Below, one piece after another: positions 31,601-41,145 of a stretch of DNA of 64,000 bases; the first letter of the stretch is position 1; every line of letters starts with the position of its first letter. Under the pieces are notes generated by a model. The model was not told the DNA's origin. It saw nothing but the letters and a program-made list of their open reading frames with translations, and ran no database searches. Source of the DNA: Nemertoderma westbladi (Eukaryota; Xenacoelomorpha; Nemertodermatida; Nemertodermatidae); the NCBI GenBank assembly GCA_032718475.1, contig JAUCBJ010007025.1:1-64000 (forward strand), read 5' to 3'. The translations under genes and the position numbers were made by a program.

Positions 31601-34600
31601 AATCGTCAGTAGGGACAACCCGCAGGAGGTAGTCCCATTCCGCTTGGATACACTGGGACATCCCGGTGTGAGTGGTCTAGGGGTACTCCTTAGCCACCTC
31701 TGCGAGTTTCCCTATGCTGCTAACCCAGCCCGACACCTTCTTGGTCACGAACTCCATCCTTTGTGAGGCCTCCCCGATAAAACCACCCAGAAAACGGTGG
31801 CCGGAAACGAGTTGTACACCACCAATCCCAAACACAGTGTGGGCCTTGGCCTCAAGCCCCGGCTTGACTACGAGGTAACTCTTTGTTGCCTCGCGGTTGT
31901 AGCCGATGCGGGGCCCACCAGACACAGTTTGCGCCACCAATCACTGACTCCGTTGAGCGTGCCTGCTGAAGAAGCGTCGTCAGCATACCAGCACTGGCGT
32001 TGGGGCGGTGAACTGGGTGGTTGTCTGGGGTCAGGCAGTGGTCTGAGTCACACCCCGGGTTCAGTCAGTGTAACAGACTGTGGTGTTGACACCACGGGAT
32101 CAGGTGACAGGCCAGGTTGTGGTGGTAACACCCCGGGATCAAGTGGCAGGCCAGGTTGTGGTGGTAACACCACGGGTACAGGTGGCAGGCCAGGATGCGG
32201 TGATAACACCCCGGGGTCAGGTTGTGGGCCAGGTCGTGGTGGTGATACCACGGGGTCAGTCGGTAGAATTTATTGCGGAGTTTGAACAGCCCGTAATTCA
32301 TAATTTCAAAATTTATCATTATAATTCAATTCTATTAATAAAAATAGTTGATTAAAGATTGTAATATTTTGGTCCATTAGCACACGCGTGTACTACACAG
32401 ATGCATGCACAGTTTGCATATAATTTGAGCAAAATACATGCACTCACTCAAAAGTTATTGCAACTTTAGTGTCTGAAAGATGAAATACAAAACGGAACTC
32501 AATATCCAATATTGGTTTATGTTGTTCTCTATGTTCTAGTTACGTAATAAATATTCGAGAACATTTAACATTGAGTAAGGCAACAGTTTAAGAGTACAGT
32601 AATTTGGATTTGCAATATTGTAAAATACTATAGTTCAAAATATTTTGTAACACTATCTCGGTGACGCTCGGTAAATAAATTGCCTCGAGAATTGTGAAAA
32701 TATGTGAAAAAAAGTTCAATTTTTTACCCGTGTAAAAAATAATATTTTTACCAGCTAGTTTAATTAAATGAACTACAATAGCTATCAAATACACTATCTA
32801 CCTGAAATTACTCCGATTGAATTAAGATAAGTACCGGTGGTACTAGATAATATTCATCATACTTCAAAAATTATTAAAAACAAAGGGGTGTCGAGTCGAC
32901 ATTGAGAAATAAAGTGGTAACAAATTTTAGTATAATTTAAGAAGATGTCTGTCTAGCCTAAAATTTAGAGATATTAAGAAATTGTAGCTCTACCAAATTT
33001 AAATAGTTCTTGAATACAAAAGGAGTGTTACTGTGGCGAAATACTTTGAATTTGTAGCAACCAGTTCTAAAATAATTTGCACTTTTCCATTTACTCTGTT
33101 ACCATAGCAACGACTTCTCCACGGTCTCCAATAAGGTTGTCCACTTCACTTTGGATTCCGACGTATTTCAGAGTTTGGCGCAACGAGCAGGAGCAATAAA
33201 GCCAACGGCTCTGACACCAATAGAAGCCTCATTCGAAGATATCAACAGAGATGTTAGCGTAATGAAAGAGTACCAAGTTATACACAGGTAAACAGACATC
33301 TATAATTTATAGTAATCTCTCTACTCTCTCTAGGGAAAATCCCGACACAATTGTCGGCTATATCCAATATGCATTCAATCACAACACAATAGTTACATAA
33401 CACAATTACATTATTTCAGTAATCATTTACACAATTTGACTGGTTAATTATTAGTAAACGATGTGGGTGGGATGGGGGAGGGTGTGTGGGTCTAATGGGC
33501 CGTCGTGGAGTCGGGTGTTGTTCACTCTTGCTGGAATTCCAGTCTAACGAATCAGAAATTAACCTACTTCTTCGAGTTGGACACTGATAATTGATATTTA
33601 CTGATTAACTAATATACAGCACTGATTTTCTTTTTGTTGGCTACATATAAATAAATAAATTTAAACCAATATTAATATAAAAAATTTACAGTGTAAAACG
33701 TCCACCACAGGGGACTAAAATCCAGTCTACTGCCGTCTTGCTGTGGTGGCCATAACCAACGGGGGTGGGGGAGGGGGGGGGGGGGGGGGGGGGGTGCCTA
33801 AATCACTAATAATTATCCATAAATCTGTCACCTATTCTATTGTGTTTAGTTTATTATTTTGGTTAAAAAAAACGTGCCACTCAGCCCCTGTAAGCTGCAA
33901 GCATAGCAAAGCAAACGTGACCTCCATTTCCTATATTTGCTCCTTTCTTAAATAATTTAACATTGAGGCGAGATATTAATTCGCCAAGATTGGATTTACG
34001 TCCAACCCCAAATGTACCTTAATTTTGTTAACAAAAATACACCGCTCTATGTATTTATCTGGGGGCTCCTCACTTGTGAAAAAACAATTTTACCTTAGAA
34101 ATTCCAATCATTCAAAGGATCAAACAAAATACAACTCCACCCGTTCACCTCCAATATACTGTATATTGTTTTTATTTGGCCATAGTTAAAGTATAACTAT
34201 GTACTTACAGTTATATCATGATAATATATATTTAAAGCCAGTTTGAATTAGTTAATGAATGAAATATAAGCAAAAATGTAAAAATATAGGCCTAAGGTGA
34301 AAGCCGCCCATCCAACCACTACTGATTTACTTTCAGTATTATGGCCCTATAGTTGCCTTGGAATGGCATGGTTGGTTGTCTACCTCTACATATTAGACCT
34401 ATAGTGTTGGGATTACTGCGACCTCCTTTGGTTACATGCGGTACTACGAGGTATTAACTATTACAGTACAAGTAGACCTACATTATTACTGTTCTGATGA
34501 CTGATTAATTGTACTGAATTATAAGAATGCTATTATCTCATGTCGTTTTCAATATACTACTGTACTGCACTGTAGTGCTGTTAGTGTATTTAATAGTACA

Positions 34601-34820
34601 GTTGGATATAGGTAATAATTAACATAAACGTAATATTTATTTGTTTATTAGGATACGAGAGTCTAAGGGTCGGTCTGTTGCAGACAGTCTGGGTTTCCGG
34701 ACCCATGCCTGGAGTTTCGGACAATGCATCATAATGTTAGTGGCAGGGGCCGGTCAGGTTGTCATACTAAAGGCCTTCTTTGTCGAGAAAAGGATATCAA
34801 CCAAACCAATATTAACATAA
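28378..34820 (+). CDS. TMED7-like: p24/TMED family transmembrane cargo receptor, three exons
   Basis: Exons 28378-28697, 33108-33287 and 34652-34820 join in phase (both introns phase 2, GT-AG) into 222 codons. p24 proteins are type I membrane proteins of ER-Golgi vesicles that help load cargo into COPII and COPI carriers. Visible parts are a signal peptide (residues 1-22, MYNLYVITVVIVLLS), a GOLD domain (about 25-135, with VLRGGNVDIDVLV, paired Cys and YSFCF), a coiled-coil stalk (ALTPIEASFEDINRDV) and one membrane helix (CIIMLVAGAGQVVILKAF). The short tail begins FFVEKR, whose FF and basic residues are the usual COPII/COPI signals. The GQVxxLKxFFxxKR end and GRS-A-L stalk fit the TMED3/7 group. 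Length is normal. Intron 1 (4.4 kb) holds two retroelement pieces and a minisatellite. Nothing suggests that the gene is broken. Confidence 0.9.
28698..29044. other. Start of TMED intron 1
   Basis: AT-rich intron sequence with no repeat or gene of its own. A short open frame at 28897-29079 runs into the LINE fragment and is not a gene. Confidence 0.6.
29045..30470 (+). mobile_element. 5'-truncated LINE in TMED intron 1 (RT domain, TAG tail)
   Basis: Recognisable coding starts at SGVDGVPPEVFK (about 29053), mid-RT, and continues in an open frame from 29132 to 30280. Motifs are KGNLTLYGSFRGISL, FVDFFKAFDSV (motif A), GVLQGDTLAPFLF, DLDFADDLGVL (motif C, FADD), and a connection region up to CWALTAEDTKSLDG. 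Coding decays after 30280. The insert ends in (TAG)n at 30453-30469, a typical simple-repeat LINE tail. Its position is in sense within the intron. The RT palm is intact, but the endonuclease is missing, so it is a dead 5' truncation. A small fragment of the same family lies at about 35745-35930. Confidence 0.85.
29132..30280 (+). CDS. Reverse transcriptase fragment of the LINE
   Basis: The open frame of 382 codons covers finger, palm and thumb of a non-LTR RT, with both catalytic Asp pairs visible (VDFFKAFD and FADD). The ATG is internal, not a real start; the frame is open upstream to about 29050. There is no nuclease domain. It is kept as an open frame, which suggests a fairly recent insertion. 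Confidence 0.8.
   Translation: MYRTTRVPQEMKTNKLVPVPKKGNLTLYGSFRGISLISIAAKLYNRILLNRIRDPIERLLRGNQNGFRKGRGTMEPILALRRIIEELSKKKDRHLAVIFVDFFKAFDSVSRSRMFSILSLYGIPDEIIAAIRSVYDGSTTFVSTVDGDTEPFEVLWGVLQGDTLAPFLFIIVVDYVLRMSLDHHNDDGVMITPPTGSKSRGNPANYLTDLDFADDLGVLSESLEGDQRLLSSLEHAASSVGLFINSRKTKILTVNFESPQQVSDRMSISSKDLMLEHVDDFCYLGSWIRKSGEDLRIRKGKAWTALNRLSRIWKSPRINRKLKVRLFRAAVVPVLLYGSPCWALTAEDTKSLDGTFTRMLRRVHCVKYNAHISNQTLYNIGE
30590..32040 (-). pseudogene. GC-rich RT-bearing retroelement fragment in TMED intron 1
   Basis: Read on - from about 32030: CWYADDASSAGTL (RT motif C, YADD, near 31980), then WWRKL, GPRIGYNREATKSYLVVKP and GHRFLGG (31677-31940). Next come QAEWDYLLRVVP and LVLLPARHGGVGL (31113-31661), then a C-terminal part with ADLVARGVWANHRVASFDI and EEQCRLKKRHY (30591-31004). 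The last part resembles the D...E-x-x-K pattern of restriction-like nucleases found after some RTs, but this is tentative. Stops and frame changes separate the blocks and everything before YADD is missing. GC content is far above that of the surrounding intron. It is antisense to TMED. Confidence 0.65.
32052..32265. repeat. 39 bp minisatellite
   Basis: About four and a half units of 39 bp start at 32091 (ACCACGGGATCAGGTGACAG start), with a diverged unit before it. As 39 is divisible by three, it leaves long open frames in several phases on both strands; these are not genes. It starts right where the antisense RT fragment ends. Confidence 0.9.
32266..33107. other. Distal part of TMED intron 1
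   Basis: This is AT-rich, with no gene or repeat recognised. It ends in the acceptor TTACCATAG at 33107. Confidence 0.7.
33108..33287 (+). CDS. TMED7-like: TMED exon 2 (end of GOLD domain and stalk)
   Basis: The acceptor AG at 33106-33107 and donor AG|GTAAAC at 33287/33288 bound 180 bases. Joined in phase, the first codon becomes Ser, giving SNDFSTVSNKVVHFTL, the standard continuation of the GOLD domain, and then the stalk to EYQVIH. It is not an ATG-started open frame, so it is easily missed. Confidence 0.88.
33288..34651. other. TMED intron 2
   Basis: The 1.4 kb intron is AT-rich, with G22 at 33773-33794 as its main feature. An open frame at 33743-33955 reads through the G run and is not a gene. 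It ends in TTTATTAG at 34651. Confidence 0.8.
34652..34820 (+). CDS. TMED7-like: TMED exon 3 (membrane helix and cytosolic tail)
   Basis: After the acceptor at 34650-34651 the frame gives IRESKGRSVADSL (end of stalk), the membrane helix and the tail FFVEKRISTKPILT, with the stop TAA at 34818-34820. The exon has no ATG-started open frame of its own. Confidence 0.9.
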
Positions 34821-35139
34821 ATTATTATTTTTTGGTTATATTTCTGTATAAAACTTATTCAACAATTGTGTGTAGTTTGTATATCTAACTAACTGTGATT
34901 CCAGTAGGCCTACTTTATAAGTAATTATTGTTGGTTTTACTATTTTAATTTTTATAATCCATTTGTTTACATCGTGGCGGTTAAATTATCCTTTGATGAT
35001 GTAAGATAACATTTAAAATTTTTTGTTCCTTACATAATAGAGCGAAACTGAAAGTTAATTGTGATAATAAATAACGATTTAGAAGTAATTATATTCCAAA
35101 ATAATTTCAGACCTGCTAACTGCTAAGTATATAGCCAGG
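34821..35139 (+). other. TMED 3' untranslated region with poly(A) signal
   Basis: The likely 3' UTR holds AATAAA at 35066-35071, about 250 bases after the stop. The rest is AT-rich. Confidence 0.6.
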
Positions 35140-35590
35140 AGTTCTGTCACGTTGTTGTTCTGCTGGTTTTGATTTCTTTGAAAAAATACCCCGAGGGGTT
35201 CTGGTGGGTCACTGGCTTTGGAAATCTTCCGTAGAACTGCTCCTACAGAGGTCTTAGAAGCATCTGAGGTTAGTGTAAATGTGACATTGTGATCAGCTTC
35301 ATTATGATGAGATGGATGTGCCAGTTTTGTAGCATCTAAAAGGGCTTCTTTCAGTTATTCAAAGGCAAATTCGACTTGGTCACTCCACTGTAGTTTTTAC
35401 GTTGGTTCTTGAAGTTTAGAAGAAGCAGATTTAAGAAGATCGGTTAGTGTCGCAGCTACCGGTATCTCCTGGAATCGGGGAATAAATTTTGAATAAAAAT
35501 TAGTTATACCCAGGAAACGGCGAAAGCTTGATTTCGAGTTTGGAGTTGGATAATTGTGAAGAGTTTCAACTTTGTCATGTGGTGGGATGG
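35140..35590 (-). pseudogene. Ty3/gypsy RT-RNase H fragment
   Basis: On - the sequence reads SSFRRFLGITNFYSKFIPRF (the joint after the RT palm), then LLKSASSK, a stop, QWSDQVEFAFE, a stop, LKEALLDATKLAHP and FTLTSDASKTSVGAVL (start of RNase H with its catalytic Asp), PLGVFF. Stops near 35357 and 35401 show decay. It is unrelated in sequence to the Ty3 element E that follows. Confidence 0.75.
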
Positions 35591-35744
35591 GGAGATGCCT
35601 TCTCTGAGTCTATATAATGTCCTAAACTGGCTGACCAAAAATAATTTTTTTTATTTTTATACAGAGACCAGCAGATCATGTCATCAGATCGTCCAATCAC
35701 ACCATTTACATTTCGGATCCGCAATAATAAATCCTATCATATGC

Positions 35745-35930
35745 TACAAATTGGAAGTAATCACAGTAATCAGATTAAGCAGTAGTGGAGCCTGTACTGC
35801 TTTACTGCTTGGTAGAGCGCTGGGCTCTAAGTGCTGAAGACACCAAGTCTCAGCCTCTGGATGGTATACAAATACCATAAGGGTTCACAACATTGCCTGT
35901 GATGCACATAAGCAATTAGCCATATTGTGT
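35745..35930 (+). pseudogene. Short fragment of the TMED-intron LINE family
   Basis: GCGCTGGGCTCTAAGTGCTG and the following ACACCAAGTCT..CTGGATGG match 30155-30200 of the LINE in TMED intron 1, and the similarity continues to about 35930 (ATTGCCTGTGATGCACATAA). It is the RT C-terminal region only. Confidence 0.65.
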
Positions 35931-35957
35931 TTGTTTATACAACTATGTGAACATATC

Positions 35958-36162
35958 TGTAAGCCCCCGTTTGCCGTACCCGCCGCTATCATGAAGTAAT
36001 CAAATAATCTCTCAATCTAATATAATATATAATCTTATCTGAATATATTCCTAATCTCTAATACAGTCCTATCGGTACATAAATCCGATCTCGACTCCCA
36101 GACTCTCAGTCATATATCCCAAAAACCCTCTTCCATGGCCTACTCTGTATCATATCCTTACA
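35958..36162 (-). repeat. 3' LTR of element E
   Basis: This 205 bp LTR matches 41146-41350. On - it is preceded by a G-rich purine tract (GCGGGGGGAATA, 36163-36174), the probable polypurine tract for plus-strand priming. Confidence 0.9.
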
Positions 36163-36399
36163 TATTCCCCCCGCACAAAAAAAGGCACTCTTGCCACAGA
36201 GTGTCAAAAGAAAATTCGTAATAGCTAAATACTGTAGCTCACAAAAAATATACCGAAAAATAATAAAATTAAGCACAAAACACATATATAAGCACAAAAC
36301 AAAACAAAAAATGTAAATCTTATATGTCTCAAGAATAATAAAAATACGCACAAAAATAATATATAAATCTCATATATTTATATCCCAAAAATAATAATT

Positions 36400-36819
36400 T
36401 TACTTCCCAGTATAGGACTGACTTGGTACTTCCGATTTACAATTACGTAGTCGGTCAATGTTTACAAATAAAATCTTATCATGTGGCTTGTCAACCAATC
36501 TTATTTCCGCATTATTGGCGACAATTTTTAGAATTCTATAAGGCCCATGAAATGGCCTAGTGAGTTTATGATACTTTCCTTTCACCAAATCAGGTCGGTG
36601 AAGGAACACCCTATCTCCGACTCGATATGTGACTGATTTACGTTTTTTATCAAACTGTTCCTTATATTGCACCTGCGCCTTATTTATGTTGCGTCGTGCA
36701 ATATCCCACGCCGTAGATAGATGATCTGACAACTCAGTTCTATAATCATCCAAATCCACTTGATAGACTGTATTTGCCCCGAGAGCTGACTCGGCAAAAA
36801 AGCACCCCCCAACCCCCAC
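36400..36819 (-). pseudogene. Integrase C-terminal domain of element E
   Basis: AQVQYKEQFDKKRKSVTYRV, VGDRVFLHRPDL and LTRPFHGPYRIL form the chromatin-side C-terminal part of a Ty3/gypsy integrase with the GPY/F motif. It overlaps the end of the pol frame (36746) in another frame because the integrase core was lost between the two. The listed ATG is not a real start. Confidence 0.8.
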
Positions 36820-39586
36820 AATATTGTAATCTTAGCACACTCCAATTTCTATGATCAGAGAGATGGCCAGCAAATTTACCCCCATGAATTTCATTCCATA
36901 TCTTAAATCTCCACTCCTTTGGGACAGCTAAACGCGGCTGCCGAAAATCAACATTATCTTCTACTTTATATAAAACACCGTCAATTAGAGTGGTATTATC
37001 AGAATTAGTTTTTACAAAATCTCTCATCTTTTTGTCACTGGGTACTATTTTAGATACATGAAAATCAATAAGTGCACGTAAATCAGAATCAGTATACTGT
37101 AACTCTTTCAATAATTCCGTCTCCTCCCGTAACTTTTCAAAAGACTCACATATATTTGAGCTAGCACAAATACCGTTTTGGTTGCTAGTAGCAACCGGAA
37201 TTCTCGAAAGAGCATCAGCATTACCATTTGCTTTGCCCGGCCGATGAAAAACATGATCAGGATTAATATACTCATTGATATTAAATACCCACCGCGCTAA
37301 TGGACCGGTTAATTCAGTACGCCCACGCAACAACCCCTTAATAGAAGCGTGGTCTGTATAAACAACATTACTACTTATTCGACCATATAAGTATGTACGA
37401 ACATGATTACAGGCCCAGTTCAAACCCCATAATTCTAGATGAGGCGCACTGTACCTACGTTGTGCGTTATCAATATGTTTAGACGCATATGCAATGGGAT
37501 GTAACATCCCATCACGATCACAAATTTGTGATAAAATTGCACCAAAACCTATTTCACTCGCATCTGTTTCCAAAATAAAAGGTTTATCAAAATCTGGATA
37601 TTCTAGAACTGGTGTGGATACCAACCGGTTCTTTAGTTCCCAATATGCCAAGCGAGTGGAATTGGTCCAGACAAATACAGTATTTTTCCGTAACAGTTCG
37701 TATAAAGGTTTAGCAATACTTCCATAGCCCTCAATAAAACGTCTATAATAGTTTGTTAACCCTAGAAAACCTCTAAGTGTTTTAAGGTTATGGGGCTCCG
37801 GATAATTCAGAACTTTATCAGTTTTTTTAGGGTCCGGGCTAATACCATTTCTAGAAATGATATGACCCAAGTAATTAGTTTGAGACTTAAAAAAGGTACA
37901 TTTCCTTACTTTGAGTTTTACCTTTTTGGTTAATAACTGTTCTAGAATAAGTTTTACGTGGTTTAAATGGCTAATAAAGTCATCCGAGTTAATTAATATG
38001 TCGTCAATAAATACGTTATATGGATTTTTCCCTACCACACTAATACCCCGCAACATTTTTTCCATAGCGCGTTGAAAAGATGCCGGAGCATTACATAACC
38101 CGAAGGCTAACACAATAAATTCATAAAACCCTGACGAACAAGTGAAAGCTGTTTTGGGAATATCATCATAGGATAACGGAATTTGCCAATATCCCATGGC
38201 TAAATCTAGGGAGGTAAAGTACTTTGAAGAACGCAAACGGTCCAATATATCCTCAATATGGGGAAGAGGATAATTATCTTTGACCGTGTAACTATTCAAC
38301 TTCCGGTAGTCTACGCAAAACCGAACAGACCCATCGGGTTTCGCTGCTAGTACAATTGGGGAAGACCACGGACTCTGAGATGGCTGAATCACCCCCAAAT
38401 CTAACATTTTCTTTATTTCCTTGGCCACAACTGCCTTTAATTCGTGGCGAGTCCTGCGAAGTCCCTGTTTAATAGGCGCCGTGGTACCCGTATTAATACA
38501 ATGTTCCGGTAAATCCGCTCTCCCAAATTCATCATCTGAGAGTTGGAATACATCGTGGTACTCTTTTAGTAGATTCAAAACCTCCGACTTTTGTTCTTCT
38601 GTCAAGTCCGTTTCCGATAAATCGATGCTGGATTCGAGTACCTTCTCGCGTTCCTTTACATTCGTTATTACTGCCGATAAACCATCCGCAACCGAATCTA
38701 GAACATTGGTGTCCGTGACATCCGTATCCGTGATTTCCGTTAGATTAATTGTACCATTATCGGCAATTAAGTTCGTACATTTCCCAATAGTTAAACCTTC
38801 TGGAATAGATTTGTGGATGGAATCTAAATTTAGAATCCCCAATAAACCGTAACCATCCTCCTCCAGTTCAAGAACGGCTCCCGTAGAACATAAACCGTAT
38901 TCCGCTAACCCATCTGAAGGTTCAAATAAACATTGTCGAGACGGGAGTTCTTTAAACTGTCCTTCAACCTGTACCTTTACAAAACTCGCTGTCCGAGGAG
39001 GAATTTGTTTTCCAACTAACAGTGCACACAACCCGCTGTTGTTATTCCGTGTATCTGTAACGCCCCGATCATCCGCTCCGATCTTTTTCCTCCAAGAATC
39101 TACAACCTTGGAAATCGAATCCATGGCAAAATCCGAATGGTTTATTTCTAATCGTTCCGTCCCGAAAATCGTGCGTTCCGCAGTCCTCAAAGAAACCCCT
39201 AACTTTGGTAAGGCATCCGTTCCAACTACAAAATCATGATCAAAATCTCGAACAACCCACAAAGTGATTGTTTCCGTAAAACCATCTAAAGTTACAGGGG
39301 CTTTAAATCTGGCGCATACATCTAGTTGGGCTCCAGTAGCTGAGCTTAAACGTAATAAATCCGAACTAGTATCCACAAGATGTCGTTGTGTACCCAATTC
39401 TTTAAGAATACATTGAGCTGTTGATACAGAAACTAATGTTGCTTGGCAACCAGAGTCCAATAAAACCGTATATTCTAAGGAACCGACCTTTACCGTGGAT
39501 GTACATCGCATTCCCAGTTTAGTTTCTCCACTACTAACGATATTTGCCTCACCGAACAATAAGTTTACTACTGAGTTATCCACCAA
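36746..39586 (-). CDS. pol: Pol polyprotein of element E (protease, RT, RNase H, truncated integrase)
   Basis: The open frame has 946 codons. The aspartic protease has LLDSGCQA (D44). RT has SLDLAMGYWQIPL (D461), LAFGLCNAPASF and FIDDILI (526-532). The RNase H start is ILETDASEIGFGAIL (D675) with E and D further on. The integrase zinc domain begins H901..GHLS and then runs out into a non-homologous, glycine-rich end (CGGWGVLF). The normal second Cys pair and the D,D-35-E core are absent. The frame is the same as gag, separated only by one TAA (39671-39673) and an open linker. So the ATG at 39586 may not be the real start: readthrough or a mutated stop are both possible. Confidence 0.88.
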   Translation of the reverse strand: MVDNSVVNLLFGEANIVSSGETKLGMRCTSTVKVGSLEYTVLLDSGCQATLVSVSTAQCILKELGTQRHLVDTSSDLLRLSSATGAQLDVCARFKAPVTLDGFTETITLWVVRDFDHDFVVGTDALPKLGVSLRTAERTIFGTERLEINHSDFAMDSISKVVDSWRKKIGADDRGVTDTRNNNSGLCALLVGKQIPPRTASFVKVQVEGQFKELPSRQCLFEPSDGLAEYGLCSTGAVLELEEDGYGLLGILNLDSIHKSIPEGLTIGKCTNLIADNGTINLTEITDTDVTDTNVLDSVADGLSAVITNVKEREKVLESSIDLSETDLTEEQKSEVLNLLKEYHDVFQLSDDEFGRADLPEHCINTGTTAPIKQGLRRTRHELKAVVAKEIKKMLDLGVIQPSQSPWSSPIVLAAKPDGSVRFCVDYRKLNSYTVKDNYPLPHIEDILDRLRSSKYFTSLDLAMGYWQIPLSYDDIPKTAFTCSSGFYEFIVLAFGLCNAPASFQRAMEKMLRGISVVGKNPYNVFIDDILINSDDFISHLNHVKLILEQLLTKKVKLKVRKCTFFKSQTNYLGHIISRNGISPDPKKTDKVLNYPEPHNLKTLRGFLGLTNYYRRFIEGYGSIAKPLYELLRKNTVFVWTNSTRLAYWELKNRLVSTPVLEYPDFDKPFILETDASEIGFGAILSQICDRDGMLHPIAYASKHIDNAQRRYSAPHLELWGLNWACNHVRTYLYGRISSNVVYTDHASIKGLLRGRTELTGPLARWVFNINEYINPDHVFHRPGKANGNADALSRIPVATSNQNGICASSNICESFEKLREETELLKELQYTDSDLRALIDFHVSKIVPSDKKMRDFVKTNSDNTTLIDGVLYKVEDNVDFRQPRLAVPKEWRFKIWNEIHGGKFAGHLSDHRNWSVLRLQYCGGWGVLFCRVSSRGKYSLSSGFG

Positions 39587-39670
39587 ATAGCTGTTAGGAT
39601 TTCTGACAGAAGCTGCTTTTCCTTCATTTCTAGAAGGAAAGGGTTTCGAAACCAGATGTGCTGAGTTTGT

Positions 39671-40846
39671 TTATGTTTGATTGAAGTTACGAGGAGTTTG
39701 GAAAGATTTTGCAGGACCGTATCTTCTATCACGCGGACACTGCTCCTTCCAATGGAATTCGTTATGGAACCCAAGACTATCGCAGAATTTACACTTCGGT
39801 AATGGACGCGAATGAGGATTGAACGATGCAGAAGGTTGAAACGCAGGTGAATTTGAATTCGGTGTAAAACCATCTCTGTGTGGTTTATTCTCAGAATATT
39901 GATATCCGCTATTATTACTTCCATAAGGCGTCCGTTTAAAATTCTGTTGAAAATCCCGTGGACGACTACTAAACTGTTGAGAATTAAAACGCCGCGCTGA
40001 TGCGTAATCATCAGCTGACACCGCTAACTGACTTAGAGATTTTAGTTTTCTATCTCGCAACCAAACTTGCAGATCATTAGGTACGCAATTGGAAAACTGT
40101 TCCATTAAAATTAATTCTTCTAATGGAATCATTTCTTCATCTTCACCCGTAACCTGCTCATACACCCACCGCCTATAGGATTCCCGCATTCTCTCCGCAA
40201 ACTCACTAAAGGATTCATTATCTCTTTTTCTGTCTCCCCGAAACCGCAACCTCAAGTTCTCCGTATTTATGTCATATCGCGACCGAATTATCTCTTTCAC
40301 CCTATCATAATCAGCAGCATCCTCATTAGAAAGGGTGGAAAAAGCTGCTAATGCTTTACCGGTTAGCCGACCAGCAAGCTGGGTGGACCAGACTGATCTG
40401 TCCCACCCTTGTAATGTGGCTGTCCGTTCAAAAACCGTAAGAAAGTGTTCAATGTCATCATTGACCGTTAAAGCCCGTAACATTGGCTTTGGGGGTTTAA
40501 CTGTCGGGGTATCATTTTCCCGGAATGGTTCCCTTCCCCCAGCCCCGCCAACACCGAATGTGGTTCCCTGCGCCAATTGCTCGACCACCCCTTGCATATT
40601 TCTTTGCTGTTGGATAAGTACTGAGAATATTTCTTGTTGCTGTTGTAGTATGTTTAGCATTGGATCTACACCTCCAGACGCCGCCTCTGTGGGTAGTGAA
40701 ATACCAAATGCCTTAAGTGACTTAGGTGGCAACCCTATTAAAAAGTTTACAACATCTTCCTTTCTCTTCCCAGCAGAATCAAAATCAAATTGGCGACCAA
40801 TCTCCCGCAGCCGATCAAAAGTAAATCCCTGTAATATCTCTTCCAT
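39671..40846 (-). CDS. gag: Gag of element E
   Basis: The open frame has 391 codons starting MEEILQGFTFDRL. The first third has a helical/Gln-rich region (LQQQQEIFSVLIQQQ). The middle has a capsid domain of SCAN/Ty3 type (about 130-270: IEHFLTVFERTATL, WSTQLAGRLTGKALAAFSTL, FRGDRKRDNESFSEFAERM). The C-terminus is Arg/Ser/Asn-rich with a CCHC-like knuckle CKFCDSLGFHNEFH..EQC (~360-380). It assembles the virus-like particle and binds RNA. The stop TAA is followed in the same frame by open sequence into pol. Confidence 0.88.
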   Translation of the reverse strand: MEEILQGFTFDRLREIGRQFDFDSAGKRKEDVVNFLIGLPPKSLKAFGISLPTEAASGGVDPMLNILQQQQEIFSVLIQQQRNMQGVVEQLAQGTTFGVGGAGGREPFRENDTPTVKPPKPMLRALTVNDDIEHFLTVFERTATLQGWDRSVWSTQLAGRLTGKALAAFSTLSNEDAADYDRVKEIIRSRYDINTENLRLRFRGDRKRDNESFSEFAERMRESYRRWVYEQVTGEDEEMIPLEELILMEQFSNCVPNDLQVWLRDRKLKSLSQLAVSADDYASARRFNSQQFSSRPRDFQQNFKRTPYGSNNSGYQYSENKPHRDGFTPNSNSPAFQPSASFNPHSRPLPKCKFCDSLGFHNEFHWKEQCPRDRRYGPAKSFQTPRNFNQT

Positions 40847-41145
40847 ACCGTCAGACCGTTGTACAATTATTTCCGTATTTTTCCTTAGGCTTTAGGCCTA
40901 CCGAATTTCAGAATTAGGCAACTCTAAACTGTCAGTCTGCCAATACAGCAATACAACAATGAATAAATTACCGGTACCGTACTCACAATTCCGTAATTGA
41001 TATCCGTTCCCAGTTCCGTAAAATGTATCCGATCCGTTACCGTTACCACCGTTTTACTACCGGTACCGGTATCCGTAAAATAATTTCCAAATTTTGGATT
41101 GTGTAGGTATCCGAAAAGCATGAGATCTGGATCTCGGTGGGAAGT
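40847..41145 (-). other. 5' leader of element E
   Basis: Non-coding, with several ACCGGT and CCGTTACCG-type repeats (40970-41075). Immediately after the 5' LTR on - the sequence is ACTTCCCACCGAGATCC, with no TGG start of a usual tRNA primer binding site. The primer is not recognised. Confidence 0.6.

Noticed and set aside
31797-32355. Overlapping long frames with Gly/Thr/Pro repeats on both strands
   Set aside because: They come from the 39 bp minisatellite and the shadow of the antisense RT fragment.
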